Shown: positions 34,142-42,786 of the stretch, piece by piece
How positions within the stretch are numbered: the first letter of the stretch is position 1
Layout of the letters: every line of letters starts with the position of its first letter
NCBI RefSeq assembly: GCF_022664465.1
Contig: NZ_JAKREV010000003.1
Location: 62,001-126,000, forward strand
Source: Sphingomonas hankookensis
Lineage (GTDB): Bacteria > Pseudomonadota > Alphaproteobacteria > Sphingomonadales > Sphingomonadaceae
DNA length: 64,000 bases
Reading direction: 5' to 3'
The notes under the pieces: generated by a model
The model's input: only the letters and a program-made list of their open reading frames with translations
Database searches by the model: none
Told to the model about the DNA's origin: nothing
Translations under genes and position numbers: made by a program

Positions 34142-34833
34142 TCGCGTGGGTCCGTACCTGGCTGTTCCGCATCCTGTTCTATGGCGCGTCGGTGCCGATC
34201 GTGCTGAGCGCGCCGCTGTCCGCGCGGTTCGGGCGCGACGCGATGCACACCCATGCCCATGCCTGGATCGCGGTGCACCGTTTCCTCGCGCGCTGGATAT
34301 TGGGCGTGTGGGTGCGGGTGGAGGGGACGCGGCCGCCGGGCACCTATCTGTTCGCGGTCAAGCATCAGGCGATGTTCGAGACGCTGGAGATGGCGCAACG
34401 GATCGACGGCCCGCTGATCGTGATGAAGCGCGAACTGATCGACATGCCCTTCTGGGGCCGAACGGCGCGGGCGTACGGCGCGATCGGCGTCGACCGCGAT
34501 GCGTCGTCCAAGGCGCTGCGGGTGATGCTGAAGGAAGCGGCGGTCGCGCGTGCCGAGAACCGGTCAGTGCTGATCTTTCCCGAAGGCACGCGGGTGGCGG
34601 TAGGCGAGGCCCCGCCGCTGCGATCGGGCTTTGCCGGGCTGTACAAGGCGCTGAACATGCCGGTCGTACCGGTCGCGCTCGACAGCGGCCATTGCATGCC
34701 GCGCAAGGGGTCGAGCCGGGCGGGGGTGATTACGATCCGCTTCCTCGATCCCATCCCGGCAGGATTGCCGCGCGAGGAGATCGAGGCGCGGGTGCACGCG
34801 GCGATCAACGCGCTGGAGCCGACGGCGGGGTGA
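34138..34833 (+). CDS. plsC: 1-acyl-sn-glycerol-3-phosphate acyltransferase
   Basis: A 231-residue membrane-associated acyltransferase that makes phosphatidic acid. Block I reads AVKHQAMFET, i.e. H-x4-E rather than the common H-x4-D; block III is LIFPEGTRVAVGE and block IV VPVALDSG. The H-x4-E form occurs in some PlsC-like branches, so activity is likely but not certain. The start is GTG 34138, overlapping the upstream stop. An N-terminal hydrophobic segment (TWLFRILFYGASVPIVLSAPL) anchors it to the inner membrane. Confidence 0.88.
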   Translation: MIAWVRTWLFRILFYGASVPIVLSAPLSARFGRDAMHTHAHAWIAVHRFLARWILGVWVRVEGTRPPGTYLFAVKHQAMFETLEMAQRIDGPLIVMKRELIDMPFWGRTARAYGAIGVDRDASSKALRVMLKEAAVARAENRSVLIFPEGTRVAVGEAPPLRSGFAGLYKALNMPVVPVALDSGHCMPRKGSSRAGVITIRFLDPIPAGLPREEIEARVHAAINALEPTAG

Positions 34834-34856
34834 CCGTTTTGGATAGATTGCGGACG

Positions 34857-35168
34857 TTAGAGGATTACCCCTTGCCGGTATGCGAGTTTTGCGCTCCCCT
34901 GCGCCTTCGTGCCGCGCATCGTCACTTCCAGGCTAACTTGATGCCGATCAATGCGGGTCAGCAGTACTCCAAGGCAGTCATATTTCCTCATGTCCGGACC
35001 AGCGTTGGTTTCGACATGAAGCTCTAACCGGTTCGGGTGGGGTCCATAGTTTCGGACGACGGCATCGGACCCGTAGAAACGCTCGACCACCTCTTTGATG
35101 AACCCTCGCTCCTCGTCTTGGAGCGGAGCAGGAATTCTGGCAGGGATTGGCGGGGATGCAGCAGGCAT
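34857..35168 (-). CDS. Hypothetical protein in a lower-GC segment
   Basis: A 103-residue soluble protein with no recognised domain; it has an acidic/aromatic helix (DEERGFIKEVVERFYGSD) and a strand-rich second half (NRLELHVETNAGPDMRKYDCLGVLLTRIDRH). The region is visibly richer in A+T than the genes on either side, and codon use differs, which suggests acquisition by transfer. There is no clear ribosome-binding site before ATG 35168. If it is not a gene, 34834-35259 is a 426-base stretch with nothing else recognisable. Confidence 0.5.
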   Translation of the reverse strand: MPAASPPIPARIPAPLQDEERGFIKEVVERFYGSDAVVRNYGPHPNRLELHVETNAGPDMRKYDCLGVLLTRIDRHQVSLEVTMRGTKAQGSAKLAYRQGVIL

Positions 35169-35259
35169 GTGGGTAGGCTAGCCGCATGGCGAATGTCCGC
35201 AAGTGGGCATGAGCGGATGTCCTCACTTGCGGGGCCGAGCAATGGACCCCAAGTACCCC

Positions 35260-37344
35260 TCACCCCGCCGCCTTAGCCCGTGCCCGATAGGCATGCAGCA
35301 ACGGCTCGGTGTAGCCGTTCGGCTGCGTCAGCCCTTCGAACACCAGCGCCCGCGCCGCCTGTAGCGCGAGGCCCCCCGCGAGCGGCCGGTACGCCGGGTC
35401 ACCGGCATTCTGCGCGTCGACCTTCACCGCCATCCGGTCGAACGCGGCGTCAACATCGGCCGGGGTGCAGACGCCGTGCAACAGCCAGTTGGCGATATGC
35501 TGCGACGAAATGCGCAGCGTCGCGCGGTCCTCCATCAGGGCGACGTCATGGATATCGGGCACCTTCGAACAGCCTATCCCCTGATCGACCCAGCGCACGA
35601 CATAGCCGAGGATACCCTGTGCATTGTTGTCGAGTTCGCGCGCGACCTCCGCGGCATCCCAGTTGCGCCCGGTGGCGAGCGGCAGCGTCAGCAGCCGCCC
35701 GAGCGACGCCACCGGCTCACCTGCCCGGTCCGCCTGTCGCTGCGCAACATCGACCGCATGATAGTGCAACGCGTGCAGCGTCGCGGCGGTCGGCGACGGC
35801 ACCCATGCGGTGCTCGCCCCGCTCCGCGGATGCGCGATCTTCTGATCGAGCATGTCGGCCATCCGGTCGGGCGCGGCCCACATGCCCTTGCCGATCTGCG
35901 CCCGCCCGCCCAGACCGCAGGCGAGCCCGATCTGCACGTTGCGATCCTCATAGGCCGCAATCCAGTCGGCGCCCTTCATCTCGCCCTTCGGGATCATGGG
36001 TCCGGCCTGCATCGCGCTGTGCAGTTCATCGCCGGTCCGGTCGAGGAAGCCGGTATTGATGAACACGATCCGGTGGCGCACGGCATGGATGCACGCCGCC
36101 AGATTGGCCGAGGTTCGCCGTTCCTCGTCCATCACCCCGACCTTGATCGTGTACCGCTGCAGGTGCAGCAAATCCTCGACCGCATCGAACAGCCGGTCGG
36201 TGAAGGCGACCTCGTCCGGCCCGTGCTGCTTGGGCTTGACGATGTAGATCGATCCGGCGCGGCTGTTGGCGCGCGCGCCGTTCACGTCGGCACACGCGAT
36301 CAGGCTGGTGACGATCGCGTCGAGAATGCCTTCGGGTGCTTCGCTCCCGTCGAGCAGGCGCAGCGCGGGCGTGGTCATCAGATGACCGACATTGCGTACG
36401 AACAGCAGCGACCGGCCGGGCAGTACCAGCGCGCTCCCATCGCGCGCAGTATAGCGCCGGTCCTCGGCCAACGTCCGCGTGACGCTCCGCCCGTCCTTGG
36501 CGAAGCTGGCAGTCAGCGTGCCGTTCATCAGCCCCAGCCAATTCGCATAGGCGGCGACCTTGTCCTCCGCATCGACCGCCGCGACCGAATCTTCCAGATC
36601 GCAGATCGTGGTCAGCGCCGATTCGAGCAGGATATCGGCCAGCCCCGCCGGATCGCCGCGCCCGATCGGATGGGTGCGGTCGATGACCAGTTCGATATGC
36701 AGCCCATGATGGCGCAGCAGCAAATTGTCGCCCGCGCGCCCGACGGATTGCGCCGGATCGGCCAGCAACGGCGCCTCACCGCTCCAGTCGCGCCAGCTGC
36801 CGTTCGCCAGCGGCACCGCGTCGTCGAGAAACGCCTTCGCCCGCTCGATCACGGCCGCCCCCCGCGCCGCATCATAGCCACCGGGCGCCGCGTCGCCGGG
36901 GATCGCGTCGGTGCCGTACAGCGCGTCGTACAGGCTGCCCCAACGGGCATTGGCGGCGTTAAGCAGGAAGCGGGCGTTGAGGATCGGCACGACCAGTTGC
37001 GGCCCGGCCAGCGTCGCGATCTCCGGATCGACATTCGCCGGATCGACCGTGAACGGTGCGGGTTCGTCGACCAGATAGCCGATCGATCGCAGGAATGCTT
37101 CCTGTTCGGCCGGGTCGATCCCCTGCCCCCGTCGCGCGGCGAACCATGCGTCGAGCTGCGCCTGCAGCGCATCGCGCTTTGCCAGCAGCGCGCGGTTTTC
37201 CGGCGCGAACCGCGCGAAGATCGCCGCCGTCCCTTCCCAGAAGGAATCGGCAGCAATGCCGCTGCTCGGCAGCGCATCGCCTTCCAGGAAGGCGGCCAGT
37301 TCGGCGGCGACCTGTAGCCCGGCGCGCTCGACCATTTGCGACAT
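35260..37344 (-). CDS. glcB: Malate synthase G
   Basis: A 694-residue enzyme condensing glyoxylate and acetyl-CoA to malate in the glyoxylate shunt; length fits the monomeric G isoform. Recognisable segments include the TIM-barrel regions [19 protein letters not shown] (metal-binding E/D), [39 protein letters not shown] and [14 protein letters not shown], with the catalytic Asp in the C-terminal cap. ATG 37344 starts the family sequence; an in-frame upstream codon lies in repeat-like DNA. It is divergent from a LysR gene with 130 bases between starts. Isocitrate lyase is not in the window. Confidence 0.95.
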   Translation of the reverse strand: MSQMVERAGLQVAAELAAFLEGDALPSSGIAADSFWEGTAAIFARFAPENRALLAKRDALQAQLDAWFAARRGQGIDPAEQEAFLRSIGYLVDEPAPFTVDPANVDPEIATLAGPQLVVPILNARFLLNAANARWGSLYDALYGTDAIPGDAAPGGYDAARGAAVIERAKAFLDDAVPLANGSWRDWSGEAPLLADPAQSVGRAGDNLLLRHHGLHIELVIDRTHPIGRGDPAGLADILLESALTTICDLEDSVAAVDAEDKVAAYANWLGLMNGTLTASFAKDGRSVTRTLAEDRRYTARDGSALVLPGRSLLFVRNVGHLMTTPALRLLDGSEAPEGILDAIVTSLIACADVNGARANSRAGSIYIVKPKQHGPDEVAFTDRLFDAVEDLLHLQRYTIKVGVMDEERRTSANLAACIHAVRHRIVFINTGFLDRTGDELHSAMQAGPMIPKGEMKGADWIAAYEDRNVQIGLACGLGGRAQIGKGMWAAPDRMADMLDQKIAHPRSGASTAWVPSPTAATLHALHYHAVDVAQRQADRAGEPVASLGRLLTLPLATGRNWDAAEVARELDNNAQGILGYVVRWVDQGIGCSKVPDIHDVALMEDRATLRISSQHIANWLLHGVCTPADVDAAFDRMAVKVDAQNAGDPAYRPLAGGLALQAARALVFEGLTQPNGYTEPLLHAYRARAKAAG

Positions 37345-37364
37345 AATACGCCCTATCTTCCCAT

Positions 37365-37392
37365 CGTCATCCCGGCGCAGGCCGGGACGACG
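37365..37392. repeat. Single family A hairpin between glcB and lysR
   Basis: 'cgtcatcccggcgcaggccgggacgacg' is half of a family A element (compare the left end of A4 at 39624). It lies in the divergent control region and could influence expression. Confidence 0.6.
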
Positions 37393-37474
37393 GTTGTCGG
37401 GACTGAACATACCGCCTCGCCTTTCCCACCGGTAGCAACCATAGTCGAACGTCAGTCATTCTGCCGAGGAACGA

Positions 37475-38401
37475 ATGTCCACCGATCCCGACCATGCGCT
37501 GTTCGTCGCCATCCTCGACACCGGCAGCATTGCCGCCGCCGCGCGGGTGCTCGGCATTTCGCCCGCCATGGTGTCCAAACGCCTCGCCCGGCTGGAAAAC
37601 CGGCTAGGCGCACGGCTGATCGAGCGCACCACGCGGCGGCTGCATCCGACCCCGGTCGGGGCGCAGTTGCATGCCGACCTGACCACGATCCTGTCGGCGC
37701 TGGCGGCGGCGGAGGCGCGGGTGACCGGCGCGGTGGCCACCCCCGCCGGGCCGCTGCGCATCGCCGCGCCGACCTCGTTCGCGCGGCTGCACATCGCACC
37801 GCATCTCGGTGAGTTCCTGCGCGACCATCCGGCGGTCGAACTCGAACTGTCTCTGTCCGACCATAGCATCGACCTTGCCGCCGAACGGATCGATTGCGCG
37901 ATCCGCATCACCGCGCATCCGCCGGCCGGCCATGTCGCACGGCGGCTGGCGGGCAATCGCCGGGTAGTGTGTGCCAGCCCCGCCTATCTCGCCGACCATG
38001 GCGCGCCCGCCACCCCCGCCGCGCTTGCCGGACACCGGCTGCTCGCCGCCGAGGGGCAATTGCCCTGGACGCTGCTGCGCCCGACGCGCCGGGCGCAGGT
38101 CGCCGGGGTCAGCCATGTTCGCACCAATTCCAGCGACATCGTCCGCGAACTGACGCTGGCGGGGGTCGGCATCGCGTTGCGATCGCTCTGGGACGTCGGC
38201 GATGCGCTGGCGGACGGGCGGCTGGTGCGGGTGCTCCCCGAATGGGAAGGGTCGAGCGATCTCGCGATCCATGCGATCCATGGCGATGCACCGCGCCCGG
38301 CAGTGACCGCCTTCGTCGACCACCTCATCGCGCAATGGTCGCCGCCACCATGGGAGACGCTTGACTCGCGGACCGCATCGGATCAAACTGGTATCAATTG
38401 A
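37475..38401 (+). CDS. LysR-family transcriptional regulator
   Basis: A 308-residue regulator with an N-terminal winged helix (FVAILDTGSIAAAARVLGISPAMVSKRLARLENRLGARLIERTTRRLHPTPVG) and a C-terminal substrate-binding domain of the CrgA-like branch (GPLRIAAPTSFARLHIAPHLGEFL...DLAAERIDCAIRI). LysR proteins usually control a divergent neighbour, which makes glcB the first candidate target; hppD downstream is the second. Its stop codon lies inside a perfect palindrome (38391-38404) before hppD. Confidence 0.9.
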   Translation: MSTDPDHALFVAILDTGSIAAAARVLGISPAMVSKRLARLENRLGARLIERTTRRLHPTPVGAQLHADLTTILSALAAAEARVTGAVATPAGPLRIAAPTSFARLHIAPHLGEFLRDHPAVELELSLSDHSIDLAAERIDCAIRITAHPPAGHVARRLAGNRRVVCASPAYLADHGAPATPAALAGHRLLAAEGQLPWTLLRPTRRAQVAGVSHVRTNSSDIVRELTLAGVGIALRSLWDVGDALADGRLVRVLPEWEGSSDLAIHAIHGDAPRPAVTAFVDHLIAQWSPPPWETLDSRTASDQTGIN

Positions 38402-38404
38402 TAC
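38391..38404. promoter_or_regulatory. Perfect palindrome GTATCAATTGATAC before hppD
   Basis: A 14-bp perfect palindrome centred 29 bases before the hppD start codon; it includes the lysR stop codon (TGA 38399-38401). Its position fits an operator controlling hppD. Which regulator binds it (the LysR protein or an unlinked GntR/MarR/IclR-type one) is unknown. Confidence 0.55.
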
Positions 38405-38425
38405 GATTTTTGCGAGGATGCTGTC

Positions 38426-39493
38426 ATGGAACATATGGACGTGAACCCGATGGGCCTCGACGGGTTCGAATTCTGCGAATTCACCGCGCCCGACCTCGAT
38501 CGCATGGCGCAGCAGTTGGAACAGTTCGGCTTCGTCGCCGCCTCGAAGCATCCCACGCGCGACGTGGTCCGCTACAAGCAGGGCCGCATCAACCTGTTGC
38601 TGAACCGCATTCCCGACGGCCATGCTGCGGACTTTGCTGCGCAGCATGGCCCCTCGGCATCCGGCATGGCGTTCCGCGTGGCCGATGCGAAGGCGGCGTT
38701 CGACGCGGCGGTGGCACGCGGTGCCAAGCCGGCCGATTCCTCGCGCGGGGCGCTGGGCGAAGGCTATGCGCTGGAGGGGATCGGCGGGTCGCTGCTGTAT
38801 CTGGTCGACCAACATGGTGCCGCCGGATCGCTGTACGACGACTGGGAACAGGTGCCGGGTGCCGTCGAAGCGGAAGCGCAGAACAATGTCGGGCTCGACC
38901 TGCTCGACCACCTGACCCACAATGTGAAGCGCGGGCAGATGCGGACCTGGTCGACCTTCTACAACCAGATTTTCGGCTTCGAAGAGCAGAAGTATTTCGA
39001 CATCAAGGGCAAGGCGACCGGCCTGTTCAGCCAGGCGATGATCGCGCCCGACAAGGCGATCCGCATCCCGCTGAACGAAAGCCAGGACGACAAGAGCCAG
39101 ATCGAGGAATTCATCCGCGACTATAATGGCGAAGGGATCCAGCACCTCGCCTTCACCACCGACGACATCTTCGACACCGTCGAAAAGCTGCGCGCCCGCG
39201 GCGTCAAGCTGCAGGACACGATCGAAACCTATTACGAACTGGTCGACAAGCGCGTGCCCGGCCACGGCGAGGACCTCGAACGCCTGCGCCGCAACCGCAT
39301 CCTGATCGACGGCAATGTTGGCGAGGAAGGCTTGCTGCTGCAGATCTTCACCGAACCGATGTTCGGGCCGATCTTCTTCGAGATCATCCAGCGCAAGGGG
39401 AATGAGGGCTTCGGCAACGGCAATTTCCAGGCGTTGTATGAGAGCATCGAGCTGGATCAGATCCGGCGCGGGGTCATTACGGTCGACGCCTGA
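38426..39493 (+). CDS. hppD: 4-hydroxyphenylpyruvate dioxygenase
   Basis: A 355-residue non-haem Fe(II) enzyme converting 4-hydroxyphenylpyruvate to homogentisate in tyrosine breakdown. Two vicinal-oxygen-chelate domains are seen; the C-terminal one carries the iron ligands in LDHLTHNV (His), GIQHLAFTT (His) and LLLQIFTEPMFGPIFFEIIQRKG (Glu). GAGGA (38414-38418) lies seven bases before ATG 38426. It is followed by hmgA, the next step, with repeat A4 in between. Confidence 0.96.
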   Translation: MEHMDVNPMGLDGFEFCEFTAPDLDRMAQQLEQFGFVAASKHPTRDVVRYKQGRINLLLNRIPDGHAADFAAQHGPSASGMAFRVADAKAAFDAAVARGAKPADSSRGALGEGYALEGIGGSLLYLVDQHGAAGSLYDDWEQVPGAVEAEAQNNVGLDLLDHLTHNVKRGQMRTWSTFYNQIFGFEEQKYFDIKGKATGLFSQAMIAPDKAIRIPLNESQDDKSQIEEFIRDYNGEGIQHLAFTTDDIFDTVEKLRARGVKLQDTIETYYELVDKRVPGHGEDLERLRRNRILIDGNVGEEGLLLQIFTEPMFGPIFFEIIQRKGNEGFGNGNFQALYESIELDQIRRGVITVDA

Positions 39494-39497
39494 CCCA

Positions 39498-39593
39498 GAC
39501 CGAAGCGACGCTTCGGTCGCGGTGCAGCGCGCAGGCGCTGCCGTCGACCGGCCAGCGCGACGGAGCCGGAACACAAGGCGCGGCTTCGCCGCG
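39498..39593. other. Cluster of three hairpins after hppD
   Basis: GACCGAAGCG-A-CGCTTCGGTC (39498-39518), GCAGCGC-GCAG-GCGCTGC (39524-39541) and CGCGGC-TTC-GCCGCG (39579-39593) follow the hppD stop within 100 bases. None has a T-run, so they are not typical terminators; they may stabilise the 3' end of hppD mRNA. A related array is at 62974. Confidence 0.6.
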
Positions 39594-39623
39594 ACTGACG
39601 GCCCGGCGGGCTACAAAAACCAC

Positions 39624-39720
39624 CGTCATCCCGGCGCAAGCCGGGATCCATGGTAACGACCGGTATCGAAAGAAGCGCGGCGTCGCCTATCCATGGATTC
39701 CGGCCTGCGCCGGAATGACG
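39624..39720. repeat. Interspersed palindromic repeat, family A (A4)
   Basis: CGTCATCCCGGCGCAAGCCGGGATCCATGG at the left and its near complement ending CCGGAATGACG at the right. It sits between hppD and hmgA, ten bases before the hmgA ribosome site. Confidence 0.8.
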
Positions 39721-39740
39721 AAGTGATGAGGGAGAGGGTC

Positions 39741-41030
39741 TTGTCCGGTTCCACCTACCACCCCGGTTTCGCCAACCACGTCGCCACCGAGGCCGTACCC
39801 GGCGCGCTCCCGATCGGCCGCAACAGCCCGCAGCGCGTGCCGTTCGGCCTCTACGCCGAACAGCTCTCCGGCACCGCCTTCACCGCGCCGCGTGCCGAGA
39901 ACCGCCGGTCGTGGCTCTACCGCCTGCGTCCGACCGCCAACCACGGCGCATTCGTGCCCTATACCGGCGCACCGCACCTGAAATCCGCACCGATCGACAC
40001 CCCGCCCAGTCCCAACCGGATGCGCTGGGACCCGTTGCCGATGCCGGGCGAGCCGACCGACTGGGTTGACGGCCTCGTCACCTATGGCGCGACCGGCGAC
40101 GTGGCGGCGCAGAGCGGGGTCGGCATCCATCTCTATGCCGCGAACAAGGATATGGACCGCGCCTTCTTCTCGGCCGATGGCGAGCTGCTGATCGTGCCGC
40201 AGCAGGGTGCGCTGGCGATCGACACCGAACTCGGTCGCATCGACGTCGCCCCGCTCCAGATCGCGCTGATCCCGCGCGGCGTCCGCTTCCGTATTCGACT
40301 GCCCGACGGAACGGCGCGCGGCTATGTCTGCGAGAATTACGGCAGCCTGTTCCGCCTGCCCGACCTGGGGCCGATCGGCGCCAACGGCCTCGCCAACCCG
40401 CGCGACTTCGAAACGCCCTCCGCGTGGTTCGAGGACCGCGACGATCCTTGCGAGGTCATCCAGAAATTCCAGGGCGGGTTGTGGACCACCATTCTGGACC
40501 ATTCGCCGTTCGACGTGGTGGCATGGCACGGCAACCTCGCGCCGTGCCGCTACGACCTGACCCGTTTCAACACGATCAACACCGTGTCGTTCGACCATCC
40601 CGATCCGTCGATCTTCACCGTGCTGACCGCGCCCAGCGAGACGCCCGGCACCGCAAACTGCGACTTCGTGATCTTCCCGCCGCGCTGGATGGTGGCCGAG
40701 GACACGTTCCGCCCGCCATGGTTCCACCGCAACGTCATGAGCGAATTCATGGGGCTGGTGACCGGCGCCTATGATGCGAAGGAGGGCGGCTTCGCCCCCG
40801 GCGGCGCGTCGCTCCACAACCAGATGAACGGCCACGGCCCCGATCAGGCCAGCTATGAAAAGGCGGTTGCCGCCGACCTGCAACCGCACCGCATCGCCGA
40901 CACGATGGCGTTCATGTTCGAAACCCGCCACGTCGTCCGCCCGACCGCTTGGGCGATGGCCGCGCCGACGATGCAGCTCGATTACGACGACGTCTGGACC
41001 GGCTTTGCCAAGGCACAGCTGCCCGGATGA
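39741..41030 (+). CDS. hmgA: Homogentisate 1,2-dioxygenase
   Basis: A 429-residue enzyme opening the homogentisate ring to maleylacetoacetate. The iron site is in [12 protein letters not shown] (His, Glu) and [10 protein letters not shown] (His); the N-terminus [26 protein letters not shown] is typical of the family. I prefer a TTG start at 39741 because GGAGAGGG (39731-39738) precedes it at proper spacing; ATG 39726 in frame lacks such a site, and farther upstream the frame is made of repeat A4. maiA and fahA (later steps) are not in the window. Confidence 0.93.
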   Translation: MSGSTYHPGFANHVATEAVPGALPIGRNSPQRVPFGLYAEQLSGTAFTAPRAENRRSWLYRLRPTANHGAFVPYTGAPHLKSAPIDTPPSPNRMRWDPLPMPGEPTDWVDGLVTYGATGDVAAQSGVGIHLYAANKDMDRAFFSADGELLIVPQQGALAIDTELGRIDVAPLQIALIPRGVRFRIRLPDGTARGYVCENYGSLFRLPDLGPIGANGLANPRDFETPSAWFEDRDDPCEVIQKFQGGLWTTILDHSPFDVVAWHGNLAPCRYDLTRFNTINTVSFDHPDPSIFTVLTAPSETPGTANCDFVIFPPRWMVAEDTFRPPWFHRNVMSEFMGLVTGAYDAKEGGFAPGGASLHNQMNGHGPDQASYEKAVAADLQPHRIADTMAFMFETRHVVRPTAWAMAAPTMQLDYDDVWTGFAKAQLPG

Positions 41031-41386
41031 GCGACGAACGCGTCTTCGCGACCCCCGCCGGCGTCACCATCGGCCCGCTGACCGACATCGCCGACGGCGC
41101 GGCGCGCAATTACGTCCTGCAACTGCGCGCCGGCCGCTTCCACGGCTTCGTCGTGCGCCAAGGGGCAGAGGTGTTCGGCTATGTCGACCGCTGCCCGCAT
41201 ATGGGCCTGCCGCTGGCGCAGACGCTCGACGCCTATCTGACGCCCGACGGCAGCGCCATCACCTGTAGCTGGCACGCCGCGCTGTTCGCGATCCGCGACG
41301 GCAAATGCCTCGGCGGCCCATGTCCCGGTCAGGCGCTGACGCCGTGGCCGGTCACGGTGCAGAGTGACGCGATCGTCACCGCCTAG
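41027..41386 (+). CDS. Small Rieske [2Fe-2S] protein linked to homogentisate pathway
   Basis: A 119-residue protein with one Rieske domain; the cluster ligands are C-P-H (near residue 54) and C-S-W-H (near residue 83). It has no signal peptide, so it is a cytoplasmic ferredoxin-like electron carrier. It overlaps the hmgA stop (ATGA), so its function is probably tied to aromatic breakdown, though the homogentisate dioxygenase does not itself need a Rieske partner. Its end overlaps the convergent patatin gene by four bases. Confidence 0.87.
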   Translation: MSDERVFATPAGVTIGPLTDIADGAARNYVLQLRAGRFHGFVVRQGAEVFGYVDRCPHMGLPLAQTLDAYLTPDGSAITCSWHAALFAIRDGKCLGGPCPGQALTPWPVTVQSDAIVTA

Positions 41387-42411
41387 GCGGCGACGGTATC
41401 CGGCAAGGCGGTCAGCGTCGACTTGCGCCCGAGCTTCCCGCCATGCTCCTGCAGCCACGCATCGGCCGTGACCCGACCGAGTTCGCGCAACGCCTCCAGC
41501 TGCGAACGCCGCGTGTCGCTCTTGCCGCTCGGTCCGCGTGCCGCCAGTGCGTGCGGCGCCTCCATCAGATGCAGGTTGGTGTCGGCCAGCGCAGTGAACT
41601 TCTCGTCGATCGGCGGCGCGCGCCGCGCGATCGACTGCACCTCGGTCAGTGCCTTCAGGTCGCGCAGCAGGCACGCGTTGAAGCCGATGTCACTCATCCG
41701 CCCCATCACCTCGACCAGCGTGTCGGGCGTCTCCTGCGCCGCGAACGGCGTGATCTGCACGATCAGCAGGTCGGTCTGTCCATGGCCGTCGAAGATCAGC
41801 GGCTCCAACGCCGGGTTCGCCGAAAAACCGCCGTCCCAATAGGGTTTGCCCTCGATCGTCACCGGCCCGAACAAATCGGGCAGGCACGCCGAAGCCATCA
41901 GCGCGTCGAGGGTGATATCGCTATTGTGGAACAAGCGGGCCGCACCGGTCGACACCCGGGTAGCGGCAATCGACAGCGGGATCGCTTGGGGATCACGCAG
42001 CAGCGAGAGGTCGAGGCTGCCCCCGACCACCCGGCGCAGCGCCGCCATGTTGCGCAACCCCGGCGACAGCGGCGCGAAATACCGCCCGACCAGCTTGCTG
42101 AATTCGAGCGAGCGGCGCAGCAAAGGCTCGAACAGCGGCGCGGTCCACAGGTCGACGTCGAACGCCTGCAACGGCGAATTGCGCGACACATTGTCCCACA
42201 GCTGCTCCAGCGCGTCGCGCGCCCCCTGCCGCCCGTCGGCGACCAGTCCGCTGACCAGTGCCGCGCCGTTCAGCGCCCCCGCCGACGCGCCGCTGACCGC
42301 CACGATCTCGACATCCTCGTCGAGCAACCGCTCGATGACGCCCCAGCCATAGGCACCATGCGCACCACCCCCCTGCAGCGCGAGGGCGAGACGAGGGGTT
42401 GTTGACGACAT
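41383..42411 (-). CDS. Patatin-like phospholipase
   Basis: A 342-residue cytosolic or peripheral lipase. The oxyanion block LALQGGGAHGAYGWGVIERLL, nucleophile elbow VSGASAGALNG (G-x-S-x-G) and Asp of WDGGFSANPALEPLI give the complete Ser-Asp dyad. Such proteins cleave phospholipid or PHA-associated acyl esters; a PHA link to the phaC-like gene is possible but distant. ATG 42411 is chosen over an earlier codon 15 residues upstream, which adds an Arg-rich tail. Confidence 0.9.
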   Translation of the reverse strand: MSSTTPRLALALQGGGAHGAYGWGVIERLLDEDVEIVAVSGASAGALNGAALVSGLVADGRQGARDALEQLWDNVSRNSPLQAFDVDLWTAPLFEPLLRRSLEFSKLVGRYFAPLSPGLRNMAALRRVVGGSLDLSLLRDPQAIPLSIAATRVSTGAARLFHNSDITLDALMASACLPDLFGPVTIEGKPYWDGGFSANPALEPLIFDGHGQTDLLIVQITPFAAQETPDTLVEVMGRMSDIGFNACLLRDLKALTEVQSIARRAPPIDEKFTALADTNLHLMEAPHALAARGPSGKSDTRRSQLEALRELGRVTADAWLQEHGGKLGRKSTLTALPDTVAA

Positions 42412-42471
42412 CGGACGGCTCCACCGGAATCGGATACGCATGTTGCAACGCAACAATGCGGGATCGTATCC

Positions 42472-42786
42472 TTACAGGCAGGCCGGGATCGTCACGATCG
42501 GCAACCCGCCGACGACGACCGCCGCGACGCCGACCCAGCCGAGGAGGACGGCGATCCGGTCCAGCAGGCCGGCGCCGGCGGTCCGCCGCAACCATCGCGT
42601 CAGCGCCACGCCGGCCGCGATCCCGCCTGCCCATGCGAGGACCAACAACAAGCGGTGCAGGCTGGTCCCCGCAACCATGCTCCGTTCCCACCCGGCACTG
42701 CACCCGATCCCGTGCAGGCCGTACAGCACGCCGAACGCCACCGCCCAATGGAACAGCCCGGCGGTCATCCGCAGCAGCTGTATCAT
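42472..42786 (-). CDS. Small membrane protein at the end of the oxidase operon
   Basis: A 104-residue protein with three hydrophobic helices (MTAGLFHWAVAFGVLYGLHG; HRLLLVLAWAGGIAAGVALT; IAVLLGWVGVAAVVVGGLPIV) and short loops. Its ATG overlaps the stop of the subunit I-III gene (ATGA), so it is translated from the same mRNA. The role is unknown; a small oxidase subunit or assembly factor is a reasonable guess from position only. Confidence 0.65.
   Translation of the reverse strand: MIQLLRMTAGLFHWAVAFGVLYGLHGIGCSAGWERSMVAGTSLHRLLLVLAWAGGIAAGVALTRWLRRTAGAGLLDRIAVLLGWVGVAAVVVGGLPIVTIPACL

Noticed and set aside
35476..37317. Long plus-strand frame opposite glcB
   Set aside because: Arg/Gln-rich product with no family features; malate synthase on the other strand is unambiguous.
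37604..39574. Long minus-strand frame opposite lysR and hppD
   Set aside because: No domain, crosses two conserved genes and the palindrome between them.
39693..39740. Longer N-terminus for hmgA from 39693
   Set aside because: The added residues derive from repeat A4, and the ribosome site lies after them.
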